Shown: in pieces, positions 15,070-22,177 of the stretch | Numbering within the stretch: the first letter of the stretch is position 1 | How the letters are laid out: each line of letters begins with the position of its first letter | Virus record (IMG/VR): IMGVR_UViG_3300037502_000288 | Location: 1-23,455 of that record | Direction: 5' to 3' (one strand) | Origin: a virus | Length of the DNA: 23,455 nt | Position numbers and translations under genes: made by a program | The notes under the pieces: generated by a model | What the model was told of the DNA's origin: nothing | Seen by the model: the letters and a program-made list of their open reading frames with translations, nothing else | Databases searched by the model: none

Positions 15070-15517
15070 AGTTCACCATAAAATAAATGTTTCTCAACTC
15101 ATTAGTACCGTCTAAGAATGTCGGTAGTTTAGCCCATTCTGTACCACAATGAATCATTGGTACTTGATGGCAATCATTGTATAAATGACCCAATTCAGCT
15201 ATCCCGTCATTGAATACGCTGTGATGTTGTATGTCAAACACAAACTTCCAGCATGGGTAGGCTTCGTCATCTTGTTGTTCAAATAAGAATCCAAAATTGT
15301 CAAACTCGTCAAATCGAATATCAATGCGTTTTGGTGTAGAAATTATTTCAGGTTGGGACCTCAAGTTAATAACTTGTAGTATCGTGTCAAAGTTTGCTTG
15401 GGTATTGCGTTTCTTAGTCCACTCAGTAAGGTCTTGATCTTCACCTGGACGAGACCTATTCAACACCCCAGTCTGTGTTATATCAAAAAGTGTATAGCAA
15501 GTTATTCTGTAACTCAT
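15062..15517 (-). CDS. Phage protein of unknown function
   Basis: 151 residues from the ATG at 15517 (MSYRITCYTLFDITQTGVLNR). The frame is open further upstream, but through the terminator hairpin, so the longer version is rejected. The protein is mixed alpha/beta with no membrane segment; CWKFVFDIQHHSVFND and PMIHCGTEWAKLPTFLDGTNELRNIYF suggest a small folded domain, and several His and Cys residues could bind metal, but no known motif is apparent. It opens a chain of overlapping genes extending to 13831 or further. A late-like box 5 nt before the ATG and the absence of a Shine-Dalgarno indicate a leaderless message. Confidence 0.65.
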   Translation of the reverse strand: MSYRITCYTLFDITQTGVLNRSRPGEDQDLTEWTKKRNTQANFDTILQVINLRSQPEIISTPKRIDIRFDEFDNFGFLFEQQDDEAYPCWKFVFDIQHHSVFNDGIAELGHLYNDCHQVPMIHCGTEWAKLPTFLDGTNELRNIYFMVNYD

Positions 15518-15522
15518 ACAAG

Positions 15523-15530
15523 TATTTAAT
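15523..15530 (-). promoter_or_regulatory. Late promoter-like box, leaderless arrangement
   Basis: ATTAAATA on minus ends 5 nt (CTTGT) before the ATG at 15517. It lies immediately downstream of the terminator at 15537-15566, as expected for the start of a new unit. Confidence 0.5.
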
Positions 15531-15536
15531 AGCCAC

Positions 15537-15566
15537 AAAAAAACCCGAGAATTTCTCGGGTTTTTT
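15537..15566. terminator. Two-way intrinsic terminator
   Basis: CCCGAGA-ATT-TCTCGGG flanked by A7 on one side and T6 on the other, giving a 7-bp GC-rich stem extended by A:T pairs. On the minus strand it ends the transcript of the 15580-15945 gene. No plus-strand gene reads into it. Confidence 0.92.
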
Positions 15567-15579
15567 AAGTAAGTTAAAA

Positions 15580-15945
15580 TTAACCTGTGAATGTAGCAGA
15601 AGTAGCAACTGTACATGCTTCAACAGCCGCTGTCAAAGCAGTGTCTAAAGTTGTGTCAGTCCATGCGCCAACTGGATATACAGCGATAGCTAGTGTATCG
15701 TCAGTTGTATCTGTGTACTCGTACATATAGATTGTAGCTAGTTGTTGAATAGTCTGAACAGCAGTATTCAACTGAGTTGTTGTCAATGCACCTGTGAAAG
15801 TGATTGTGAAGAAGTCTAGCTTAGGACCTTGAGGTTGTACTGTAGCGCCAGAAGTAACTGCGTTTACGCCGCTGTTTGTATATGCTGGGGAGTCATAGTT
15901 AATAACTGGTAAGAAGTCACCGTTAACTCTTGTAAATTGTGCCAT
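15580..15945 (-). CDS. Small, probably abundant virion protein
   Basis: 121 residues, Thr/Ala/Val-rich, one Cys, low charge. Begins MAQFTRVNGDFLPV and contains GATVQPQGPKLDFFTITFTG followed by an alternating hydrophobic pattern and two helices (LNTAVQTIQQLATIYMYEY, LDTALTAAVEACTV). I remember very similar sequences from marine viromes, always unnamed. It is a single-gene unit with its own late promoter, hairpin leader, AAGGA Shine-Dalgarno and strong terminator, which points to high-level late expression and hence to a structural role such as head decoration or tail component. Confidence 0.7.
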   Translation of the reverse strand: MAQFTRVNGDFLPVINYDSPAYTNSGVNAVTSGATVQPQGPKLDFFTITFTGALTTTQLNTAVQTIQQLATIYMYEYTDTTDDTLAIAVYPVGAWTDTTLDTALTAAVEACTVATSATFTG

Positions 15946-15998
15946 GATAAATTTCCTTTAAGTAGTTTGAGACCTACTGTCTCATACACTTATTTATG
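15946..15998 (-). promoter_or_regulatory. Late promoter and hairpin leader of the 15945 gene
   Basis: CATAAATA (15991-15998 on minus) is followed by a leader of about 45 nt with the hairpin TGAGAC-AGTAG-GTCTCA (15968-15984) and AAAGGA ahead of the ATG. Confidence 0.65.
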
Positions 15999-16026
15999 CC
16001 TGGCACAAAAAAATGTCGGTTTTGGC

Positions 16027-17190
16027 TTATCTTCCGGCGAGATTTTGGCGTGAAAAGCCCATTCTATCTACGAATTTTAGTCCGTTAGCAACGAAACCCT
16101 CTTGAGTCTGTGTACCGTCTTGTAGATATCCTTTGACAGGACTTGTCTCCGCAGCCTTATTCAACTGAGCAACTACTGACATTTTCAATGCATAAATAGC
16201 GGCCCATATCTCAAAAGCGCCTTTAACACCGTCCATATTTTGTTCTAAGTGATGCTGAATCTTAGCTTTCATGCTAGCAGTCATAGGTCGATTTTCAACG
16301 AAATCCATAAAATTAGGAAGTAAGTTAGAAAGATCACCGGCAACAATTTTCTTGTTGATGAATACTGTGAATAACTGATTGAATGTGTTTCTTGCCTGTG
16401 GTGCTGTACTCATTAATTGATCTACCGCAGGGCCATACTTACTGATAGAACTCTGAGCAGCCTTAACTAGTTTATTGTCTAGTTTCAACTTTGGAGTAAT
16501 AGGCATTTTTGCAGGAACTATAGCTACATTGCTATTGTTCTTTAGTTTACCTATAGTACCGTCTAGAGAAACCGCATCATCTGTCGTGTACGCATCAGGT
16601 GAGAGGTATTGGTGTACAACGATGCCTGCTGTTTTACCTTTAAAAAACTGACCCATTTCACTGTCAACATCTACTGTGTATTCAATACCATTAGGGTTAG
16701 CCTTGAACCTGTAAATACCATTTTCGTCTTGTAGAGGTGCGCTGAATAATAAGTCTCCCCAATAATATCCCTTGCTATTGTCAGACTTTTCTAGTCCTGG
16801 CCAAATATTAGCAACCAGTTGATGTAGATTAGAACGATCCACACCACGATCCATATCGTACTTTACGAATTCTTCTGGGCTATAAACTTCACGACCTGAT
16901 CCATCTTTTTTGTTGAACATGTGCTTGTCCATAATACTGAATCGACCGTCTACCCCGCGTCCGAAAATCAATGCAGGATATCCGTCCCACTTGATAGTTA
17001 CTTTAGTTGGATTCTGTACAGTGTTTATTGCAGCCTGCACCGCCCTGTTAGCACCTTCACTGCCACCCAAAAATATCAAATCTTCAGGATGGTCTAGGTG
17101 ACCTTTGTCCTCATACAACATATGTTGTTCAGGTTGCTCGACTTCAGCAATGAAGTCTCTAAGTTTGCTTAATGATTCTGATAAGTTCAT
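16027..17190 (-). CDS. Nucleotidyltransferase/ligase-fold-like phage protein (DUF6267-like)
   Basis: 387 residues. KVTIKWDGYPAL (63-74) contains K67-W-D-G, the K-x-D-G motif I of DNA/RNA ligases and capping enzymes in which the lysine carries the AMP or GMP. It is followed by an Arg (R78), a YYWGDLLFS block (142-150) resembling motif III, a hydrophobic YRFKANPNGIEYTVD stretch, and KTAGIVVHQY (186-195) resembling motif IV, where Ala replaces the usual Glu. The C-terminal ~180 residues are helical and unlike ligases. I believe this is the phage family called DUF6267, function unproven. It could act on nucleic acid ends or have become structural. Starts by a 4-nt ATGA overlap with the upstream gene; ends before the hairpin leader of the 15945 gene. 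Confidence 0.6.
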   Translation of the reverse strand: MNLSESLSKLRDFIAEVEQPEQHMLYEDKGHLDHPEDLIFLGGSEGANRAVQAAINTVQNPTKVTIKWDGYPALIFGRGVDGRFSIMDKHMFNKKDGSGREVYSPEEFVKYDMDRGVDRSNLHQLVANIWPGLEKSDNSKGYYWGDLLFSAPLQDENGIYRFKANPNGIEYTVDVDSEMGQFFKGKTAGIVVHQYLSPDAYTTDDAVSLDGTIGKLKNNSNVAIVPAKMPITPKLKLDNKLVKAAQSSISKYGPAVDQLMSTAPQARNTFNQLFTVFINKKIVAGDLSNLLPNFMDFVENRPMTASMKAKIQHHLEQNMDGVKGAFEIWAAIYALKMSVVAQLNKAAETSPVKGYLQDGTQTQEGFVANGLKFVDRMGFSRQNLAGR

Positions 17191-18179
17191 TTTGACCCCA
17201 TTTGGCTTTGAATTCGCTTCTCTAGATTAGCATATTCGTCTGGTGTAGGAGCTCCGGGTTTATTGCCTCGTACTGCACCTGATGCTGAGGGGGCGACCCC
17301 AGTAGGTAGTTCAGAAGGAACAGGTGTGTTGGTTGCTTTTACTAATTCTTGAACTAATGTCTTGTAGGCAGTATTATCTAATTCATTGAGTTTCAATAGA
17401 CCTGCTCTAATAGTAGCCACTAATTCTTTCGCATTTGATGCAGAAGTTACTGCTTTAACCAATGGACTAGAAGGTTGTTGTGCTTGTTGTTCCGGCTTAC
17501 TTTGTGCTCCGTACCCCGGTGCATAACTGGCAGCGTATGCCGCATTAGCTAATTGAGTTAGTGCGGCTTTACCTTTATCCTGAGAATAAGTATCTTCTAT
17601 TTTTTGTATTAATTCTTGTGTATGAGGGTCTGCCATATTGACACCCCTCATATAAGTAGGTAACCAACGCTTAAAGAATTGACTAATTGTTTCTGCTTCT
17701 GTCAATAGACCTTCGAACAATGCGTTCAACTTATCGTATTGAGATTCACGCTGGATTTTTTTGAATACCGGCGCACCGGTAGCATCTGCTCCCTGAAATC
17801 TTTCGCCGCTACCTGCTACGTAATTCTTAAAACCCGCTCCTGTTTTTTTGCCTAAACCTTGACCTGCCTTCAAACGACCTTTTAATTTAGCAGCCGCTTG
17901 TGGGTCTAACTTAGAGGGTTCTTCCGGTTCCTGAGATTTTGGTGGGTTTGGATCAACTCGTCCGCTCTGTATTTCACTATTCAATGTACCATAAGCACGT
18001 GCAATGAAGTCGTTGATGAAACGATCTTTACCCATTTTTTGAGCAATGGTCAGTTCACCTTCGGTATCCTTATTCAGTCGATTTTTAATCTGTCTAGCTG
18101 CCGATGCGCCGTAATTACCGATCCAAGTCTCCAACTTTTCATCGATACGTGGTTTTGACCTCATATCACTCAGTCTCAT
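17187..18179 (-). CDS. Phage protein of unknown function with disordered linkers
   Basis: 330 residues. Helical, charged N-terminal part (1-80), a Pro/Ser/Glu linker (about 78-95), a Lys/Gly-rich basic stretch (KLKGRLKAGQGLGKKTGAGF, about 99-118), a central helical domain (about 150-215), a Gln/Pro/Ser linker, then another helical segment and a Pro/Gly/Ala-rich tail. The basic stretch could contact nucleic acid. There is no recognisable catalytic motif. It overlaps the upstream small gene by 14 nt and the downstream nucleotidyltransferase-like gene by 4 nt, so the three genes probably form one translation-coupled unit. Confidence 0.6.
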   Translation of the reverse strand: MRLSDMRSKPRIDEKLETWIGNYGASAARQIKNRLNKDTEGELTIAQKMGKDRFINDFIARAYGTLNSEIQSGRVDPNPPKSQEPEEPSKLDPQAAAKLKGRLKAGQGLGKKTGAGFKNYVAGSGERFQGADATGAPVFKKIQRESQYDKLNALFEGLLTEAETISQFFKRWLPTYMRGVNMADPHTQELIQKIEDTYSQDKGKAALTQLANAAYAASYAPGYGAQSKPEQQAQQPSSPLVKAVTSASNAKELVATIRAGLLKLNELDNTAYKTLVQELVKATNTPVPSELPTGVAPSASGAVRGNKPGAPTPDEYANLEKRIQSQMGSK

Positions 18180-18414
18180 GATTCTTCCTTATACTTTTGG
18201 AAAATCTTGCCTGGTCACGTCCCTTGATTGCGCTCAATAGCTTCTTTTCTAATAGCTCAGAGGTATCTTTATCATAGTGCTTGTTGATTAATTCTATTAG
18301 GTTAATCGCACTGGTAATGATGTTATGGGCACGGTTTTCGATAACATGTGTCATGTCACGATTGCTGCCAATTGCCTCTAATTCTTCCAGAAGGGAGCGG
18401 GTTTTCTTTTGCAT
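18166..18414 (-). CDS. Small helical phage protein, unknown function
   Basis: 82 residues, all helical: LLEELEAIG, then VIENRAHNIITSAINLIELINKHYDKDTSELLEKKLLSAIKGRD and a basic C-terminus. The E-x-R-A-x-x-I-I-x-S-A-I-N-L-I core looks conserved among T4-like marine phages as I recall them, but no role is known. AGGA lies 9 nt before the ATG and a late box (18432-18439) lies 17 nt before it. First gene of a three-gene late unit running to 16027. Confidence 0.65.
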   Translation of the reverse strand: MQKKTRSLLEELEAIGSNRDMTHVIENRAHNIITSAINLIELINKHYDKDTSELLEKKLLSAIKGRDQARFSKSIRKNHETE

Positions 18415-18431
18415 AAAATTTATCCTAATTG

Positions 18432-18439
18432 TATTTATG
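18432..18439 (-). promoter_or_regulatory. Late promoter box before the 18414 gene
   Basis: CATAAATA on the minus strand, 17 nt ahead of the ATG at 18414, with AGGA between. It lies 5 bp past the helicase stop, marking the switch from replication genes to late genes. Confidence 0.6.
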
Positions 18440-18444
18440 CTTTA

Positions 18445-19923
18445 TCACTTCTTTAGTGAATTCAGTAAGGCTTTGAGTTTTGTGCCCTGTACGTCAGCAA
18501 CGACTTTCTTTTCTAACGGGGAAAAGTCGAATTTATGATTAGGATCGGGGTTAGATGCTGTAATTTCTCCGGTCGAACTATCAACATTTTGAACCGTAGA
18601 TTGCGGTTTCAACTTATTCATAATGTCGTTAGGGCTAGGAGCCGGCTTGTATTTTGCTTGCTGGTCTGCATACCCATCAGGATCTTCATCAGTAATACGC
18701 ATTGTTTCGATGTTGTATTCCAAGTCAATCTTCTGACCAACACCCGTAGAACTACGAGATTTCATACACTGAATCTGATACTTGCCGCGCTCACGCATAC
18801 TACGACTTGTAAAGATACCGAACACGTTATCCGCTGTGTTAATCTTTGAGATACCACCTGCAATATGACTATGATCGAATTCGATTTCTTCAACCGCACT
18901 ACGGTTCAACTGACTCGCAGTTACTAATAGAATTCCTAGCTCTTTCGCTAAGTTACGCAATTCTTCTGAAACGTACTTGTCTTTGATAAACTGGTCGTTA
19001 GGGTTAACTTTGACGGATACAGGCATAACCAAGTCTAAGTAGTCAACCATCACAAAGTCAACTTTGATTCCAGTTTGAATCTGTACTTCTTTCAAGTAAG
19101 CACGAATGTCATTGACTGTAGATTGTGCTGGCATACCCTTAACACGATACTTACCTGATTGCTTACCTACCATCTTAACTTTAAGTTCAGTAGTATCAAT
19201 ATCTTTGCGAATCTCACGGGTACTCATGCTGGTCAACATCGCATCGGTACGCAATGAAGTTAGTTCTTCTGAAAGTTCAAGTGAGATATAAACACCACTT
19301 AATCCTGTTTGTAACCAGTTCAATGCTATGTTCATCATAACAAGTGACTTACCTGAGCCTGAGCCACCTGCAAAGATGTTCAACTCTCCGCGACTGAAAC
19401 CACCGTACAACAACTTGTCCATCTGGGGCCAGCCCGTAGATACTTGTCCACCTGCATTAAAGTATTTGTTAATACGTGCTTTAGGATCGGCAAAGTAATC
19501 CGTACCCATGTCTTTTTGTAGACTGATTTGTACAGCATCCTTGATTAGTTTTTCAACTGGGCCGTAATCGCCCTTCTCAAGCATGTCTGCCGCTTTGAGA
19601 ATCGCACGTTCTAGTTCTTGTCTTTTTGTGAACTTCTCAAATTCTTCTAAGAACTTGTCAGTATGTCCTTGTGTAATATTCTCAATTGGTTCTAACTTGA
19701 TACCGGTACTTGCTTCGATGAATTCCGGTTCAGGTATTGTACTAAATTTTTCTGTACTGTCTTTGAATAATTCAACAATAGGTCTTAATGACTTATCAAA
19801 GTTTTCTGGATTGATAATGTTAGCAACACGTGTGTATAGTTGACCATCGGTCAACATCATTTTCAAAAACCACTTTTGTATCTCAGATGTGTATTCTATT
19901 TTAAATTCCGATTTGTTTGCCAA
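18445..19923 (-). CDS. 41: Replicative DNA helicase, gp41/DnaB type
   Basis: 492 residues; a hexameric ring helicase that unwinds DNA 5' to 3' ahead of the fork and partners with primase gp61. Walker A is GGSGSGKS (186-193), Walker B VDFVMVDYLDL (288-298), and ASQLNR (336-341) is the DnaB/RecA-type sensor block; MKSRSS near 396 fits the nucleotide-contacting loop. The N-terminal ~140 residues form the helical DnaB-like collar, and the last ~60 residues are a Pro/Asn/Ser-rich linker ending in a short helix (LKALLNSLKK), possibly a partner-binding tail. It starts with TTG at 19923, supported by a strong AGAGGAAG Shine-Dalgarno, and overlaps the primase end by 23 nt. Confidence 0.95.
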   Translation of the reverse strand: MANKSEFKIEYTSEIQKWFLKMMLTDGQLYTRVANIINPENFDKSLRPIVELFKDSTEKFSTIPEPEFIEASTGIKLEPIENITQGHTDKFLEEFEKFTKRQELERAILKAADMLEKGDYGPVEKLIKDAVQISLQKDMGTDYFADPKARINKYFNAGGQVSTGWPQMDKLLYGGFSRGELNIFAGGSGSGKSLVMMNIALNWLQTGLSGVYISLELSEELTSLRTDAMLTSMSTREIRKDIDTTELKVKMVGKQSGKYRVKGMPAQSTVNDIRAYLKEVQIQTGIKVDFVMVDYLDLVMPVSVKVNPNDQFIKDKYVSEELRNLAKELGILLVTASQLNRSAVEEIEFDHSHIAGGISKINTADNVFGIFTSRSMRERGKYQIQCMKSRSSTGVGQKIDLEYNIETMRITDEDPDGYADQQAKYKPAPSPNDIMNKLKPQSTVQNVDSSTGEITASNPDPNHKFDFSPLEKKVVADVQGTKLKALLNSLKK

Positions 19924-20875
19924 TTTTCTTCCTCTGTAGTTCTACTTTAATTTTACTATTTGTTGCACTTCGCAAGATACTCAATAGGGTCGATAGTTTG
20001 CCATACTTAACAACAGCATCGTTTGTGTCCTTTACATCTGCGTCCCAGTCAGGCAAGCTAACCTTATAACCTAACTCTAGTGCTCTATCGCACATCTTTA
20101 AACCAGTCTTGTCTCTATCCGGGACTACTATTATTGTTCTGTTGAGAGTGCTCAATAGTTGAGCCTGTTCGTTGCTGATTTCATCGTGCATTACTGCCAC
20201 GCCGTCGATAGCAAGAGCATCGAAAATACCCTCTGTTACAATACAGACTGACCAGTCGGGATGTTGTGCATCAATATTGAATACATATCCGGGCTGTTGT
20301 TCATTTAAATATTTTGGAATTCTGTCATCTAAGAATCTACTCGTATGACCTACAATTTTGTTCTTGTACGTATAGGGTATGATGACTCGATTAGCCATAC
20401 GACCTTTTTCGTGTGGTGTAATCAAGAAGGGATATTCATTAATACTTATACCCCTTCGTTGCACATAATCAATGAATACTTTGTGCGATTCATTGTTTTG
20501 GTCAAGTAGCTCACCCTCTGGTAAAGTATGATCTTTGAATTTTATCTTTACCTTTGGTTTGGGTTTACTAAAATCTAGCAAGTCTTTATGTTGTAAACTT
20601 TCTAGACTCCATCGTTGTATTTCAATGTCATCAATGCCACACCAAGTGAGTAGCATACGTGCTGATTTAGATATTGACTTGCCTAATACGAATCCACACT
20701 TGAAACCGCAGTTGAAACAGTGATATGACCAATTGTTACCGTCTAAGTGAATGCCACCTCGACCTCTTTTGTCTACTTTATGCCCACGATTGTGGCAACA
20801 GATTGCATTGAAACTATGCCATCCACTAGAGGATAGTTTCTTTCTGCCCGGCACAATAGATAGGATATCAAACAT
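19901..20875 (-). CDS. 61: DNA primase, gp61/DnaG type
   Basis: 324 residues; makes RNA primers for lagging-strand synthesis as part of the helicase-primase complex. The N-terminal zinc-binding module has Cys26/Cys27, His28/His32 and C53-x-x-C56 (YHCFNCGF). The Toprim catalytic centre is in the C-terminal half: TEGIFDAL (214-221, Glu215 and Asp219) and VPDRDKTG (251-258, Asp253 and Asp255), the metal-binding residues. Length is close to T4 gp61 (342). The ATG lies in the arm of an inverted repeat 6 nt after a sigma-70 type -10 box, without a Shine-Dalgarno, so the message is probably leaderless. The helicase is translated from the overlapping 3' end. Confidence 0.95.
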   Translation of the reverse strand: MFDILSIVPGRKKLSSSGWHSFNAICCHNRGHKVDKRGRGGIHLDGNNWSYHCFNCGFKCGFVLGKSISKSARMLLTWCGIDDIEIQRWSLESLQHKDLLDFSKPKPKVKIKFKDHTLPEGELLDQNNESHKVFIDYVQRRGISINEYPFLITPHEKGRMANRVIIPYTYKNKIVGHTSRFLDDRIPKYLNEQQPGYVFNIDAQHPDWSVCIVTEGIFDALAIDGVAVMHDEISNEQAQLLSTLNRTIIVVPDRDKTGLKMCDRALELGYKVSLPDWDADVKDTNDAVVKYGKLSTLLSILRSATNSKIKVELQRKKIGKQIGI

Positions 20876-20910
20876 ACTATGATTTTAGCATAGTATGTAT
20901 CAATAAGCAA
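20873..20910 (-). promoter_or_regulatory. Sigma-70-type promoter with inverted repeat over the primase start
   Basis: On minus, TTGCTT (20905-20910), a 17-bp spacer and TAAAAT (20882-20887) form a good -35/-10 pair. A perfect 9-bp inverted repeat CATACTATG/CATAGTATG (arms 20889-20897 and 20873-20881, 7-bp centre) spans the -10 and ends with the ATG at 20875. It could be an operator for a repressor or activator. The ATG is 6 nt after the -10, so transcription would begin at or near it. Confidence 0.65.
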
Positions 20911-20923
20911 TAGAGTTGGTATT

Positions 20924-21625
20924 TTATCTGGACAAGATGTTTGTTATTGCGCCCGTATTGCTAGTGAACACCATACGGATATAAGGATGGTAACCCTGAA
21001 TCACATAGCCCTGTGTAGTGCTATTGTTAGAGTAAGTAGCAGTGGTAATAGGATACCAATCATTGTCTACAATAGTGGAACCTTCTACCGTTACGTCACC
21101 GTTGTATTGATAGAATGATGTCTGCAATGTCAATACTGGGTTGTCCTCTGTGTTGATTACACTAGAATAGTATGTGTTTGCATTGGGTAATACATTCGAT
21201 ATGCTATTGTTAGAGTCGATGTTAGGGAAAGGTTGACCAGTTGGAATAGTAACATTTGCGGATGGTATGAATGCAGGAAGAACAGAGTTGACAATGTTCA
21301 TGTCACCACGTGCACCTGCATTCTGATCCACAAATACAGGGAATCCAAATTCTCCTACTGGAATCTCTAATGAGTAATGTGCTTTTTGCGCCGGAATGTC
21401 TTCTATGTCTGCGGCGTTCAATGTCAACACTGCTAGGCCATTCAATGCTAAGGTAGGCGTTAGTGCTTTGCGTAACAATACTTCTGAACCGTTATAGCTG
21501 ATAATCCTGCAGGTTATCTCTTTTCCTGTGATATCTACAGGCTTTTGCTCTTGGTTCAAGAATTGGAATTGAATCTGATTGTCAACTCCCTTATGTAATG
21601 TCAATGGTTTGGCGTATACTGGCAT
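20924..21625 (-). CDS. BppU-like / baseplate or fibre-associated structural protein
   Basis: 233 residues from the ATG at 21625 (MPVYAKPLTLHKG), which has a strong GAGGAG 4 nt upstream; a GTG further up at 21703 lacks this. The N-terminal ~85 residues (LHKGVDNQIQFQFLNQEQKPVDITG, then ITCRII and a YSLEI strand) have the Ig-like pattern of BppU/upper-baseplate N-terminal domains that anchor receptor-binding parts. The rest is Asn/Ser/Thr-rich beta sequence, ending YVIQGYHPYIRMVFTSNTGAI, like phage adhesins. Its exact place in the virion is not known. It sits upstream of the replication genes and may be transcribed from a CTAAATA box about 97 nt before the ATG. Confidence 0.6.
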   Translation of the reverse strand: MPVYAKPLTLHKGVDNQIQFQFLNQEQKPVDITGKEITCRIISYNGSEVLLRKALTPTLALNGLAVLTLNAADIEDIPAQKAHYSLEIPVGEFGFPVFVDQNAGARGDMNIVNSVLPAFIPSANVTIPTGQPFPNIDSNNSISNVLPNANTYYSSVINTEDNPVLTLQTSFYQYNGDVTVEGSTIVDNDWYPITTATYSNNSTTQGYVIQGYHPYIRMVFTSNTGAITNILSR

Positions 21626-21721
21626 GTAGCTCCTCGCTGAATTTCCGGAAAGTAGTACAACAATCTGTCGTTGAGTATAGATAAAAACTGGGGTAGAATA
21701 CACAGATGAGGTCCTTTAATG

Positions 21722-21738
21722 TATTTAGCACCTAAATA
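21722..21738. promoter_or_regulatory. Inverted pair of late-like boxes between divergent genes
   Basis: TATTTAG-CAC-CTAAATA is a perfect inverted repeat with a 3-bp centre, giving a CTAAATA late-like box on each strand: one towards the 21625 gene, one towards the 21797 gene. A second plus-strand candidate, AGTAAATA, lies at 21766-21773. The region is very AT-rich, so the assignment is tentative. Confidence 0.4.
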
Positions 21739-21796
21739 TTAAAATATTAACTTCGGGCAGCCGGTAGTAAATATAATCATTGTTTGAAATTAATTA

Positions 21797-22177
21797 ATGG
21801 CACAAAACGAGTTTTTCAGAAAACTTAGCGAGAATCACCCGTTCATTACGGTCTGTTCGTATGCTAACCAAGACTATGTAGGAATCATACAGAACAGGGA
21901 TGATGTGGTTACCACTATCTATGATTATGGATCAATCATAGAAGCAGAAGTTAAGGCTAAGTTTTTAGAGTTAGGAGATATATGGTGGTGGGAATCAAAT
22001 AGACTGATTCCCATAAACCTATTCCTCAAAGAAGAATGGGCCATTTTCAGACCCTATCTTAGAACATTCACAAATAAGAATCTTACTGTATTACACGGTC
22101 CAGTAACAAGTATGAATGAGCTTCACAAGCGCCGTAGTAAAAGACGCAGTATCACATTAGTTAAACGATTACCGTAA
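21797..22177 (+). CDS. Conserved phage protein of unknown function
   Basis: 126 residues, mixed alpha/beta. Characteristic block: ELGDIWWWESNRLIPINLFL followed by a strongly basic C-terminus (LHKRRSKRRSITLVKR). I recall similar proteins with a WWWESNR motif in T4-like cyanophages and other marine phages, always unnamed. The basic tail suggests contact with nucleic acid; this is inference. It is the only plus-strand gene between 8520 and the window end. No clear Shine-Dalgarno is seen. Its 3' end overlaps the convergent DnaE-like gene by 17 bp. Confidence 0.65.
   Translation: MAQNEFFRKLSENHPFITVCSYANQDYVGIIQNRDDVVTTIYDYGSIIEAEVKAKFLELGDIWWWESNRLIPINLFLKEEWAIFRPYLRTFTNKNLTVLHGPVTSMNELHKRRSKRRSITLVKRLP

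Noticed and set aside
15518-15616. N-terminal extension of the 15062-15517 gene
   Set aside because: It would pass through the terminator hairpin at 15537-15566 and overlap the end of the 15580-15945 gene; the late-like box fits the ATG at 15517.
21626-21703. GTG start at 21703 for the BppU-like protein
   Set aside because: GAGGAG lies directly ahead of the ATG at 21625, and the upstream 26 residues look non-coding.
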